Shown: piece by piece, positions 18,085-27,114 of the stretch
Layout of the letters: each line of letters opens with the position of its first letter
Numbering within the stretch: position 1 is the first letter of the stretch
Assembly (NCBI RefSeq): GCF_000698595.1
Contig: NZ_JFHC01000006.1
Span: forward strand, 1 to 64,000
Direction: 5' to 3'
Length of the DNA: 64,000 nucleotides
Source: Caballeronia glathei
Lineage (GTDB): Bacteria > Pseudomonadota > Gammaproteobacteria > Burkholderiales > Burkholderiaceae
Program-made: the position numbers and the translations under genes
The notes under the pieces: model-generated
The model's input: only the letters and a program-made list of their open reading frames with translations
Told to the model about the DNA's origin: nothing
Database searches by the model: none

Positions 18085-19005
18085 ATGAACCCGTCCGATC
18101 TTTTTGCGCTCTTGCCCGACATGGCGGTGTTCGCGCGTGTCGTCGATGCGGGCAACTTTTCGGTCGCCGCGCGCCAGCTCGGCAGCACGCCGTCCACTGT
18201 GAGCCGGCAGATCAAGCGCCTCGAGGAGGCGCTCGCGACGCGCCTTCTGGAACGCTCGACGCGGCGCGTGCGCGTGACGGAGTCCGGCTATCAGGTGTAT
18301 CGCCATTGCCGCGACATGGCGGCGGCGGCCTCGGGCGCCGTGGATGCGGCCGGGCAACTCGCCGAGCGGCCACAGGGGCTCGTGAGCGTCAGCGCGCCTT
18401 CGGCGTATGCGAAGTCGGTGATCCATCCGCTTGTGCCGGATTTCCTGCGCGCGTACGCCGAAGTCGACGTGCAACTGCTGTTCTCCGACCGCGAAGTCGA
18501 TCCGATCGAAAGCGGTCTCGATCTCGTGATCCGCCTGACCGATGCGCCGCCGCAGGGCCTCGCCGCGCGCCGCCTGGGCGAGGTGCAGTGGATGCTGTGC
18601 GCGTCGGGCGCGTATCTGCGCGGGCGCGGCGTGCCGCGGCATCCGCGCGAGCTCGCGCAGCATGACTGCATGTATCTGGGCGAATCCGCCGACGACAATC
18701 GCTGGCGCTTCAGGCGCGGCAGCGAGACGGCGAGCGTGACGGTGAAAGGGCGTTACGTCGCGAATCACGCGGGCGCGCGGCTCGAAGCCGCCGAGCGCGG
18801 CCTGGGCATCGCGACGCTGCCGGAGTTCGCGGCGCGCGAAGCGCTCGGCGCCGGGACGATTCGCCGCGTGCTCGAAGACTGGGACATGGAGGCGCGGGCC
18901 TATCAGGGGCCGGTCTGGCTGCTCTATCCGCCGAACCGCTTCCTGCCGCCGAAGGTGCGCGCGTTCATCGACTTTCTGGCGGAGCGCCTCGGCGCACCCG
19001 CATAG
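18085..19005 (+). CDS. LysR-family transcriptional regulator, divergent from the EamA exporter
   Basis: A 306-residue LysR regulator with winged helix-turn-helix LPDMAVFARVVDAGNFSVAA and TPSTVSRQIKRLEEALATRLLERSTRR, followed by a substrate-binding domain. ATG 18085 is chosen; the upstream ATG 18055 adds ten residues outside the family pattern. The shared promoter region with the exporter gene suggests it controls that gene, responding to the exported compound. Confidence 0.87.
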   Translation: MNPSDLFALLPDMAVFARVVDAGNFSVAARQLGSTPSTVSRQIKRLEEALATRLLERSTRRVRVTESGYQVYRHCRDMAAAASGAVDAAGQLAERPQGLVSVSAPSAYAKSVIHPLVPDFLRAYAEVDVQLLFSDREVDPIESGLDLVIRLTDAPPQGLAARRLGEVQWMLCASGAYLRGRGVPRHPRELAQHDCMYLGESADDNRWRFRRGSETASVTVKGRYVANHAGARLEAAERGLGIATLPEFAAREALGAGTIRRVLEDWDMEARAYQGPVWLLYPPNRFLPPKVRAFIDFLAERLGAPA

Positions 19006-19202
19006 CCCGGGGAAGAAGCGGGCTCGAAGAAGCCCCGGCCATGGCGCATGAACCGCATTCATCTGCGCAGTCAATCGCGTTAAGTCCCCATTCGCCGGGG
19101 TGCGCCGAAACCGCCTGTCGCCGTGTAGACTGCGAATGATCGTTCACCAGGCCGCGCACGTCGCGGCTATTCAACCGATCACCTCATCCGGAGGCATCGT
19201 AC

Positions 19203-20372
19203 ATGCACGCAGCGTTGCCGCAGCAGGCGCAGCAGGAAGGCGGTTCCAACGACGTCCCGACGCAAAGGACAACGCGCGACCTGCGCCGCGTCGACATCCA
19301 CCCCGATCACTGGTACCCGCTTGCGTGGTCGCGCGAAGTGAAGCGCGGCAAGGCGCACGGCGTGCGCTTCGCGGGCGACCCGATCGTGCTCGTGCGCACC
19401 GAGTCGGGCCGCGTGTTCGCGCTCGAGGACCGCTGCGCGCACCGGCAGGTGCCGCTGCACGCGGGTGTCGTCGACGGCGAATCCATCCGGTGCTGCTATC
19501 ACGGCTGGACCTACGATTGCACCGGCCGCTGCACCGACGTGCCGTACCTCGGCCGCGAGCGCCTGCCCAACGGCGTGCGCTCGTATCCGTGCCGCGAGGA
19601 GGCGGGGCTCATCTTCGTGTTCCCCGGCGACCCGCTGCTCGCCGCCGAGGCGAAGTTCCCCGACCTCGGCTCCGCAAGCGACAAGGCCTACAAGACGCGC
19701 CGCTTCGGCCGCGAAGTGAAGTGCCACTACACGTTCATGCACGAGAACCTGATGGACATGAACCATCAGTTCCTGCACCGCCGGCAGATGGGGAGCATGC
19801 GTGCCCGCTCGCTCGGGCGCCGGCGCGGCGAGGACTGGGTCGAAGTGGACTACACGTTCGCGCGCGAGGCGGGCAAGCAGCCGATCGGCGAGGCGCTCGT
19901 TTTCGGCCAGAAGCGCGGCACGCGGCCCGACGACGGCAACAAGGACGTGATGACGATCCGCACCGCCTACCCGTACCAGACGCTCAAGATCTGCACGAAG
20001 GACGAGACGATGGTGATGGACCTGTGGATCGCCTATGTGCCGCTCGATCGCGAGCAGCGCACCAACCGCACGTTCGGTCTCTTGTCGATCCGCCGCCCGA
20101 AGATCGGGCCGCTGCTCGATGCCGCGTGGCCGCTGCTCGTCTGGTTTACCGAGCGCATCTTCAAGGAGGACCGGTGGATCGTCGAGCGTGAGCAGGAAGC
20201 GCACGACCGGCAGGGCGCCGATCACAATCACGAGGTGTTTCCGGTGATCAACGAGCTGCGCGCGCTGCTCGTCGAGCGCGGCGCGCCGCCTCGCGACGCA
20301 TCCGCGCACGCCGGCCCCGACTCGCGCCGCGTGCATCTGATCCAGCCACTCACGGACCTGTCGGCGTCGTGA
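19203..20372 (+). CDS. Rieske non-heme iron oxygenase, large subunit
   Basis: A 389-residue oxygenase. The Rieske [2Fe-2S] site is C78-x-H80 (DRCAHRQVPLH) and C97-x2-H100 (CCYHGWTYD). The mononuclear iron site is ENLMDMNHQFLH (D185, H188, H192), with three rather than the more common four residues between the two His. Such enzymes hydroxylate or demethylate aromatic, sterol or chlorophyll-like substrates and need a separate reductase, which is not encoded nearby. The substrate is not predictable. A GGAGG at 19191-19195 sits before the ATG. Confidence 0.87.
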   Translation: MHAALPQQAQQEGGSNDVPTQRTTRDLRRVDIHPDHWYPLAWSREVKRGKAHGVRFAGDPIVLVRTESGRVFALEDRCAHRQVPLHAGVVDGESIRCCYHGWTYDCTGRCTDVPYLGRERLPNGVRSYPCREEAGLIFVFPGDPLLAAEAKFPDLGSASDKAYKTRRFGREVKCHYTFMHENLMDMNHQFLHRRQMGSMRARSLGRRRGEDWVEVDYTFAREAGKQPIGEALVFGQKRGTRPDDGNKDVMTIRTAYPYQTLKICTKDETMVMDLWIAYVPLDREQRTNRTFGLLSIRRPKIGPLLDAAWPLLVWFTERIFKEDRWIVEREQEAHDRQGADHNHEVFPVINELRALLVERGAPPRDASAHAGPDSRRVHLIQPLTDLSAS

Positions 20373-20471
20373 GCGGCGCGCGGCGCGCCTGATCGGGGCA
20401 GGGCCCACTGGCGCGAAGCGCGGCTTGGCGTTATACAGGTAGCATGCTTTACACGGAAGAGGTTTGCCATC

Positions 20472-20795
20472 ATGACACGCGACTCGAATGACGAACCCCG
20501 GCCGACGACACCGGCCGGCAAAGACACGGGCGCAGGGGCAGGTGAGGCGGCGGGTGGAGTGGCAGGCGAAGGGGTGCAGCCAGGCATCGAGCATTTCGAT
20601 GCTGCCCTCACGCACGTCGACGATTCCTACACCTCGGGCGACATGGCGGCGGGTGCGGCGAAAGGCATTCTGTACAGCCTCATCGAGACGCTCGGGACGC
20701 TCGTCGGCGATCCGGATCTGCCCGCGCACGCGCGCTCCGGCTACGAAGGATTGCTCGAGACGGCGCGCGAACTGCGGGCGCGCATCGACCAGTAG
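20472..20795 (+). CDS. small hypothetical protein, acidic, Gly/Ala-rich N-terminus
   Basis: A 107-residue protein. The first 40 residues are low-complexity (GKDTGAGAGEAAGGVAGEG), followed by a helical part (MAAGAAKGILYSLIETLGTL, ARSGYEGLLETARELRARID). No signal or membrane segment. An AAGAGG precedes the ATG by about eight bases. No recognised family; function unknown. Confidence 0.6.
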   Translation: MTRDSNDEPRPTTPAGKDTGAGAGEAAGGVAGEGVQPGIEHFDAALTHVDDSYTSGDMAAGAAKGILYSLIETLGTLVGDPDLPAHARSGYEGLLETARELRARIDQ

Positions 20796-21004
20796 CCCTT
20801 CAGGCGGGCATCGAGCAGGCATCGAGCACGCAGCACCCTGACGCCGCTCCGGCGCGCCCGTTTGCAGCGGCGCCCCGGAGCATGAAATAATCAAACCGGT
20901 TCACGTGACTGGCGCCGCGAGATGGACCACCATCGGGGAGCGTGAACTTCAATCGCCGCGCGCCTGGGCATTTCATTTCCCAACCGTTTCCACGGAGAAA
21001 TGCC

Positions 21005-21637
21005 ATGCCCGATATCCCGAATCTCCTCGCCTTTGGTTTCGTCGCGCTGGGAATGGTCCTGACGCCGGGACCGAACATGGTCTACCTCATCTCCCGATCC
21101 ATCTGCCAGGGCCGCCGCGCCGGTCTCGTGTCGCTTGGCGGCGTGGCGCTCGGCTTCGTCGTCTACATGCTGTGCGCGGCGCTCGGCATCACGGCGCTGC
21201 TCTTCGCCGTTCCCTATGCCTACGACGCCCTGCGCTTCGGCGGTGCGCTCTATCTGCTCTATCTCGCGTGGCAGGCGCTGCGGCCCGGCGGGCGATCGCC
21301 GTTCGAGGTGCGCGAGCTTCCCGTCGACAGCCCGCGCAGGCTCTTCGCAATGGGCTTCGTCACGAACCTCTTCAATCCGAAGATCGCGGTGATGTATCTG
21401 TCGCTCCTGCCGCAGTTCATCGTGCCGGGACACGGGAGCGTGCTCGCGCAGTCGCTTGCGCTCGGCACGCTGCAGATCGTGATCAGCGTGAGCGTCAACG
21501 CGGTGATCGCGGTCATGGCGGGATCGATCGCTGCGTTTCTCGCCGGCCGGCCGCTGTGGCTCGTCGCGCAGCGCTGGCTCATGGGCACCGTGCTCGCCGG
21601 CCTCGCCGTGCGCATGGCGACCGAGGCCCGGCGATAA
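21005..21637 (+). CDS. LysE/RhtB-family amino-acid exporter
   Basis: A 210-residue membrane protein with six hydrophobic segments and the family motif GMVLTPGPNMVYLISRSICQG near the N-terminus, plus FATNLFNPK-type (VTNLFNPKIAVMYLSLLPQF) in the middle. LysE/RhtB proteins export amino acids such as lysine, threonine or homoserine lactone. GGAGAAATGCC precedes ATG 21005, favouring it over an ATG at 20942. Confidence 0.88.
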   Translation: MPDIPNLLAFGFVALGMVLTPGPNMVYLISRSICQGRRAGLVSLGGVALGFVVYMLCAALGITALLFAVPYAYDALRFGGALYLLYLAWQALRPGGRSPFEVRELPVDSPRRLFAMGFVTNLFNPKIAVMYLSLLPQFIVPGHGSVLAQSLALGTLQIVISVSVNAVIAVMAGSIAAFLAGRPLWLVAQRWLMGTVLAGLAVRMATEARR

Positions 21638-21723
21638 CCTTGTGCGGCTCGCAATGCATGTTCGTGTGCCAAACGGCGCCGGGTCGTGCAATATGTGAAC
21701 TCTACGATACAGGGGAGCTCATC

Positions 21724-21834
21724 ATGAGCAAAAGTCACGACGCCAAGAAGACAGAAAAGAAAGTAGCCAGCAAGACGCCGAAGGAAAAGAAGGAAGCGAA
21801 GAAGCTGAAGAAGGACGCGTCGAAGCGGCAATGA
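21724..21834 (+). CDS. 36-residue lysine-rich small protein
   Basis: A short gene beginning MSKSHDAKKTEKKVASKT and ending KKDASKRQ. About 45% of residues are Lys or Arg. A strong ribosome-binding site (GGGGAG, seven bases before ATG 21724) marks it as translated. Its base use (AAG-rich) differs from neighbours because of composition. Small Lys-rich proteins of this type are common in Burkholderia and may bind nucleic acid; no function is known. Confidence 0.65.
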   Translation: MSKSHDAKKTEKKVASKTPKEKKEAKKLKKDASKRQ

Positions 21835-22279
21835 AGCAGCACATGCGAGCCGGCGTCGCGACGCGGCGCCGGCTCGCGCACCGAACCACTATTTGCGCCA
21901 AACCTTACGATATCCTGACGACGTGCTGCACACCTTGATGCGCACCTCGATGTGATACGCCAATTGCGCCCGCGCAGCCGGGCCGCTTCATTCATCTCCC
22001 TTTCGGCGGCATCCCGCTTTGACCCGTTTCCGTGCGCTCACGAATCGGGAGCCGCACGGCTGCGATCCTTTTCCTCAAGGAGCCAGCCGAGAAAATACTG
22101 GTTAACCAGACAGTGAAAAAAAACGACACTCGCTGACGGTGAAGCTTTCGCGTTGCCTGTGTAAGCAATTAAACTTGCTTGCAACAAAATACAACGAGTA
22201 GGGAAATAGGATGCGGCTCGTTGCGCGCCGTCACCGATTCCGCCCAAAGACACCGCTAAAACATCCAGAGGAGATAAGA
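21835..22279. other. 445-bp porin upstream region
   Basis: This stretch is noticeably richer in A/T than its surroundings, especially 22090-22220 (GAAAAAAAACGAC, AATTAAACTTGC, CAACAAAATAC). It must carry the porin promoter and a 5' leader. I see no coding frame with a ribosome-binding site and no unambiguous boxes. Confidence 0.5.
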
Positions 22280-23512
22280 ATGAAGCGTTACCACAAAACG
22301 AGGCTGGCTATCGCTGCCGGCGCGGCGCTGACTGCGGCGCCTGCGTTCGCGCAGAGCAGCGTGACGCTGTACGGTATCGTCGACGATTCGATCGTCTACC
22401 AGAGCAGCCAGACCACGCTCGGTTCGACGAGCGGCGGCCGCTCGAACGTCAAGCTCGCATCGGGCATCTGGGCTGGCAGCCGCTTCGGCTTGAAGGGCGC
22501 TGAAGACCTGGGCGGCGGCAACAAGGCGATCTTCCAGCTGGAGTCGGGCTTCAACGTCAACAACGGCCAGCAGCAGTTCGCCAACGCGATGTTCGGCCGC
22601 CAGGCATGGGTCGGTATGACGAACCCCGCTTACGGTACGCTGACGGCCGGTCGTCAGTACACCTCGTACTACACGCTGCTTTCGCCGTATAGCCCGACCA
22701 ACTGGCTCACCGGCTTCTTCGGCGCGCACCCGGGCGACCTCGACGAACTCGATACGATCTACCGCGCCAACAACTCGATCGTCTATACGACGCCGAAGCT
22801 CTACGGTTTCACGGCGAGCGGCTCGTATTCGTTCGCGGGCGTGCCGGGCAGCGTCTACCAGGGCTCGACCTGGAGCGCGGCGCTGCAATACGCGCAAGGT
22901 CCGGTCGGCGTGGCGGTGGGCTTCACGCGGATCAACAACTCGACGAACGGCGGCGGCGTGTACGGCGCGGATTCGACGACCACCTCGGGCGGCCAGTCGG
23001 GCGTGTCGGCGGTGACCAACGGCTACCAGGGCGCGCAGGCGCAGCAGCGCTTCGCGGTGGGTGCGGGCTACACGTTCAACAGCGCGTGGGACGTCTCGTT
23101 CACCTATTCGAACGTGCAGTACATCCCGGGCATCAACTCGAAGTTCACCGACACGGCGATCTTCAACACGGCAGGCGCCGTGCTGCACTGGAAGGCCACG
23201 CCGGTGTGGGATCTGGCGGGCGGCTACAGCTACACGCGCGCGACGAAGGCGAACGGCATCACGAGCGAGGCGTCGTACCACCAGTTCAACCTGTCCCAGT
23301 ACTACTCGCTCTCGAAGCGCACGGGCCTGTATGCGCTGGAAGCCTACCAGCGCGCGAACGGCAACACGCTCGGCTCGCCGACGTTCACGCCGGCGGGTCC
23401 GGTGAACCGCCAGATCAGCGCGACGGCGACGATCGGCGACGGCTTCCAGACCGCGCCGTCTTCCTCGCGCAGCCAGTTCGCAGCGGGTGTCGGCATTATC
23501 CACCGCTTCTGA
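22280..23512 (+). CDS. Gram-negative porin (OmpC-like, Burkholderia type)
   Basis: A 410-residue outer-membrane porin. The signal peptide MKRYHKTRLAIAAGAALTAAPAFA is followed by QSSVTLYGIVDDSI, the classic first strand of the betaproteobacterial porin family, and the protein ends IIHRF with the terminal Phe needed for outer-membrane assembly. Alternating strands such as GSRFGLKGAEDLGGGNKAIFQLE are evident throughout. It forms a trimeric diffusion pore. AGAGGAG before ATG 22280 fixes the start, and a strong terminator follows. Confidence 0.93.
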   Translation: MKRYHKTRLAIAAGAALTAAPAFAQSSVTLYGIVDDSIVYQSSQTTLGSTSGGRSNVKLASGIWAGSRFGLKGAEDLGGGNKAIFQLESGFNVNNGQQQFANAMFGRQAWVGMTNPAYGTLTAGRQYTSYYTLLSPYSPTNWLTGFFGAHPGDLDELDTIYRANNSIVYTTPKLYGFTASGSYSFAGVPGSVYQGSTWSAALQYAQGPVGVAVGFTRINNSTNGGGVYGADSTTTSGGQSGVSAVTNGYQGAQAQQRFAVGAGYTFNSAWDVSFTYSNVQYIPGINSKFTDTAIFNTAGAVLHWKATPVWDLAGGYSYTRATKANGITSEASYHQFNLSQYYSLSKRTGLYALEAYQRANGNTLGSPTFTPAGPVNRQISATATIGDGFQTAPSSSRSQFAAGVGIIHRF

Positions 23513-23534
23513 TTTCAGACGCTCGAACGACAAA

Positions 23535-23561
23535 ACGGACGCCTCGGCGTCCGTTTTTTTT
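23535..23561 (+). terminator. rho-independent terminator of the porin gene
   Basis: Stem ACGGACGCC / GGCGTCCGT with a 2-base loop and a run of seven T. On the other strand the stem is followed by four T, so it may also end the convergent TonB-receptor transcript. Confidence 0.92.
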
Positions 23562-23582
23562 GCGTGAAACTTCTGCGGGCGT

Positions 23583-25808
23583 TCAGAAATCCGTGGTGAG
23601 CGAAAGCAGCAGCGTACGCGGCGCGCCCTGCGACAGATACCCGCCGATCGCCGACGCCCAGTACGCCTTGTTCGTCACGTTCAGCACGCTCGCGCGGAAC
23701 GTCGTGTAGTGGCCGAGCACGCTCGCCGAGTAGCGCGCGCCGAAGTCGAAGCGGTTCCACGACGGAATCGACTGCGTGTTCTGCGCGTTCAGGTACTGGT
23801 TGCCCGTGTGGATGTAGCGCGCGGTGAGCGTGAGGCCCGTCAGGAGCGGCACGTCGTATTCGGCGTTGAGGTTGAACAGGAAGTTCGGCACGCCGATCGG
23901 GCGATTGCCGTCCGTCGCGCCGCCGTCGGTGTCGAGAAGCTCGGCGTTGATGTACGACGCGCCCGCGATCAGCCGCACGCCGCGGTACGGCTCGCCGTAT
24001 ACCGCCGCTTCCAGTCCGCGGTGCCGCTGATTGCCGTTCGTGCCGAAGATTTTCGTGACGCTGTCGACGTAGGCGGTCGGCTTCTCGATCTGGTACGCGG
24101 CGAACGACGCGCCGAAGCGGTTCGTGTCGTATTTCACGCCGACTTCATACTGCTTCGTGCGATACGGGCTCAGCGTATCCCCGAAGTTGGCCGCGCCCGT
24201 CGGCGCCGTGTCACCCTTTGCAAGCGCCTCGGTGCGGTTCGCGTAGAAAGCGACGTTCTGCCACGGCTTCACGACGAGGCCGAACACGGGCGTCGTGATG
24301 GAGTCGTCGTAGGTGTCGGTGAGCGCGCTCGTCGCCGACGAATAGTTGTTCTGGTGAATCTGCTGATGGCGTGCACCGATCGTGAAGAGCACGCGGTCGT
24401 TCAGGAGGCCGAGCGTGTCGGAGACGGCCACGCTCTTCAGCAGCGTGCGGGCGGTCACGGGCGGATCGGCGAAGTCGCCCGCGGAGAACGCGGCGGGGGG
24501 GCGCGGCACCGGCGTCGTGTTGTAGAGATCGGTCGGGAACGTCGCCGACAGATCGTAGGCCGAGCGGTCCTCGATATGCGTGATCGCCGCGCCCGCCGCG
24601 ACCTGGTGCGTCACCTGCCCGGTCGCGAAATGGCCGCGCACGCCGGCTTCGGCCGCGAGCGCGTCGGTCTTGCGCGGCACGCCGAGGCGATAGGCGGTGG
24701 TGCCGTTGACGCTGTCGAAGGTCGGCGAGGAGTAGTCGCCGTGCTCGTTGCTGTGATGCGCGCCGCCCGCCACGTACGCGGTCCACGCGGGCAGGAAGTC
24801 GTATTCGGCGCGCACCATGCCGAGCGTGTCCTCCAGGTTGCTGTAGGTCCACGGCTGCGCGAAGTTGTGGGTCGCGGACGGCGCGCCCGGCACCGCGCTG
24901 CCGGGCGCCACGTAGACCACCGAGCGGCCTTCGTTGATGCGCTCGCGCTGGTACAGGAAGTCGCCATAGAGACGCAGCCTGTCGCCGCGGTAGTCGAGCG
25001 AGACCGCCGTCACGCCGTTGCGGCGGTGCTCGTTGTCGATGCTCGTCTCGCCGTCGCGGTAAGCGGTGTTCACGCGGATGCCGAACTGGCCTTCGCTGCC
25101 GAAGCGCCGGCCCACGTCAACGTGCGCGCCGAATTCGCCCGAGCCGCTCGTGTCGGCGGTCACCCGCGTGAGCGGCTTGTCCTGCGCGCGCTTCAGTTCG
25201 AGATTGATGCCGCCGCCCACCGCCGAACCGGTCGGCGACGCGCCGTTCAGGAAGGCATTGGCGCCCTTGAACACGTCGACGCGCTCGATTGCCTCGACCG
25301 CCACCAACTGACGCGGGGTGATGCCGTAGAGGCCGTTCATCGAGATGTCGTCGCCGGTTAGCTGAAAGCCCCGGATGATGTAGACGCGCGAAAAGTTGCC
25401 GAAGCCGAACCCGGTGCGCACGGCCGGGTCGTTGTCGAGGACGTCGTCGATCGTGCGCGCCTGCTGCTCTTCCATCAGTTTCGACGTGTAGCTCGACATG
25501 CTGAACGGCACGTCGATCATCTCCTTGTTGCCGAGAATGCCGAACTGCGCGCCGCGCGCGACCTGGCCGCCCTCGTAGGTGGGCGCGAAGTCGCCGGGAA
25601 GCGGATCCGTCTCGCCGCTCGCGGTGACCTTGACGGCGGGCAGGGCGGTTTCGGCGGCGGCGTCCGCGGAACCGGTCTGCGCGAAGACCGGCGCGCCGGC
25701 GCCGAGCGCGAGGGGCAGCGCGGCCCACAGGAAGGCGCTGCGCACCGCGGAGTTGATCGGAGAAATGCGCAGCGCGACGCGCAACGGGGACGACTGAAAG
25801 ACTTGCAT
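23583..25808 (-). CDS. TonB-dependent siderophore receptor
   Basis: A 741-residue outer-membrane receptor. It has an extended signal peptide ending in PVFAQ, a plug domain (IDDVLDNDPAVRTGFGFG, YIIRGFQLTGDDISMNGLYG, VDVFKGANAFLNG), a 22-strand barrel and a C-terminal TTDF ending with Phe. The plug pattern fits ferric hydroxamate/catecholate receptors (FhuA/FcuA-like); the ligand is unknown. Translation starts at 25808, about 120 bases downstream of a Fur-box-like sequence. No siderophore biosynthesis genes are present here, so it may take up foreign siderophores. Confidence 0.92.
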   Translation of the reverse strand: MQVFQSSPLRVALRISPINSAVRSAFLWAALPLALGAGAPVFAQTGSADAAAETALPAVKVTASGETDPLPGDFAPTYEGGQVARGAQFGILGNKEMIDVPFSMSSYTSKLMEEQQARTIDDVLDNDPAVRTGFGFGNFSRVYIIRGFQLTGDDISMNGLYGITPRQLVAVEAIERVDVFKGANAFLNGASPTGSAVGGGINLELKRAQDKPLTRVTADTSGSGEFGAHVDVGRRFGSEGQFGIRVNTAYRDGETSIDNEHRRNGVTAVSLDYRGDRLRLYGDFLYQRERINEGRSVVYVAPGSAVPGAPSATHNFAQPWTYSNLEDTLGMVRAEYDFLPAWTAYVAGGAHHSNEHGDYSSPTFDSVNGTTAYRLGVPRKTDALAAEAGVRGHFATGQVTHQVAAGAAITHIEDRSAYDLSATFPTDLYNTTPVPRPPAAFSAGDFADPPVTARTLLKSVAVSDTLGLLNDRVLFTIGARHQQIHQNNYSSATSALTDTYDDSITTPVFGLVVKPWQNVAFYANRTEALAKGDTAPTGAANFGDTLSPYRTKQYEVGVKYDTNRFGASFAAYQIEKPTAYVDSVTKIFGTNGNQRHRGLEAAVYGEPYRGVRLIAGASYINAELLDTDGGATDGNRPIGVPNFLFNLNAEYDVPLLTGLTLTARYIHTGNQYLNAQNTQSIPSWNRFDFGARYSASVLGHYTTFRASVLNVTNKAYWASAIGGYLSQGAPRTLLLSLTTDF

Positions 25809-25928
25809 TTAAATTGGGCGAATGGTCGGAAGTTCCAATGCCGGCACGCGGACGGCCGCGCGCAGGCCCTTGCAGGTCCGATTTACAGACTGCTTACCGG
25901 ATCTTGTATGCGAGCTGCGAATTATATC

Positions 25929-25950
25929 GATAAATGCGAATCGTTATCAT
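25929..25950 (-). promoter_or_regulatory. Fur-box-like site upstream of the TonB receptor
   Basis: Minus-strand ATGATAACGATTCGCATTTA contains two hexamers close to GATAAT (GATAAC, GATTCG) and the GATAA...TTATC framing of the Fur consensus. It sits about 120-140 bases before the receptor start in an A/T-rich patch, as expected for iron-repressed receptor genes. Confidence 0.55.
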
Positions 25951-26123
25951 TTGATGCAAAAAACTACGCATTTTTGTTGTACCGACGCGACCGTTTAACG
26001 GGGACGTGGTAGAGGGCGGAGAAGGAGGTGCGCGGTTCTGGCTGTGGATGGAACCGCCGCAACCATTGTTGACATTGGTGCCGTGACACTTCGGATATGT
26101 TGCGAGACTGACCAACGAGCGAC

Positions 26124-27047
26124 ATGAACAACATGAACAAGCGCCGTCACCGGCACGCGTCGTGCCGTAAGCGAGAAATGCCGGGAGAACTGCCGGGAGC
26201 AGACGCGAAGCTGCCTGAGAAGGCGGGCAGCGGGCCTCGCGTGGTCGCCCCCTGTCCACGACACGCACCGACTTTTTCAGCCACGCCGGTACGTCGCGCT
26301 GTCGTCGCAATCACGATGCTGATGGGCGCCGCGCCCGCATGGGCCGACGCTCCCGCGTTTCAGTGGAGCGTCCCGGCACTCGCCGAAAGCCCCGCGCCGG
26401 TGGCCGATGCAGCCTGGGGCGGCGAAGCGCCGCCCGGCACATTGACAGACTGGGTCGCCGTCGACCGCATCACGCACGGCATGCCGGACGATGCGGCCAC
26501 AAACGCTGCGGCGCCTGTCGTTCAGGCGCAGGCCGATCGTGTTGCGCGCGTCAATCCACCCGGCTTCAACGTGAGCGCCGCGCGGATCCGGCCCCGCGAT
26601 CCCGCGGCGGTCGAATCGCAAAAGCTCCATTCGGCGAGATATGGGCACGTCACTACGGCACGCCCGGCGGCATCGCACGCGCATGAAACCGGGAGCGCGA
26701 TGTCCGCCATGAACGGCGCGCCGATTCGGCAGGCGGCGAGCGAGACCGGCCCGTACGTGCACGACTGGTCTTCGCCGGCGAGCCCCGGTGACGCCGCGCA
26801 GACCATGATGGTTCGAAGCCATCCGCTGATCGCGGACCCGTGGAGCAGCGACTGGTTCGCGCCGGACAGCGGCACGGCCGCACTCCCGCGCGGCGCCGAT
26901 CACCACGCTCTGCACACGAGCCCGGCGACGGGGCGGAGCGCGACGCTTGCCGCCGTCGTCCGTAGCCCGGGCGCCGACGACTGGAGTAGCGAAGCGGGGG
27001 GCATGGCGCACGACGCCGCGTCGGCCCGTACGGGCAGCGCGTGGTGA
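26124..27047 (+). CDS. putative exported low-complexity protein of unknown function
   Basis: A 307-residue open frame. After a basic N-terminal region it has a hydrophobic segment and signal-like cleavage site (VVAITMLMGAAPAWADA, about residues 60-76). The rest is rich in Ala, Pro, Ser and His, with short recurring pieces: HDWSSPASPGD, DPWSSDWFAPD, DDWSSEAGG. I recognise no domain. The ribosome-binding site is weak, and a start at an internal ATG (near 26314) is possible. It is divergent from the Fur-box region of the TonB receptor. A TTGACA hexamer at 26068-26073 could be a -35 box. Confidence 0.45.
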   Translation: MNNMNKRRHRHASCRKREMPGELPGADAKLPEKAGSGPRVVAPCPRHAPTFSATPVRRAVVAITMLMGAAPAWADAPAFQWSVPALAESPAPVADAAWGGEAPPGTLTDWVAVDRITHGMPDDAATNAAAPVVQAQADRVARVNPPGFNVSAARIRPRDPAAVESQKLHSARYGHVTTARPAASHAHETGSAMSAMNGAPIRQAASETGPYVHDWSSPASPGDAAQTMMVRSHPLIADPWSSDWFAPDSGTAALPRGADHHALHTSPATGRSATLAAVVRSPGADDWSSEAGGMAHDAASARTGSAW

Positions 27048-27114
27048 AAAAGCGGTGCGTCGCGAAAGGCGAACCGCCGCGACGCCGTGAATCGGGCCTC
27101 CGCTCGATATTCGC

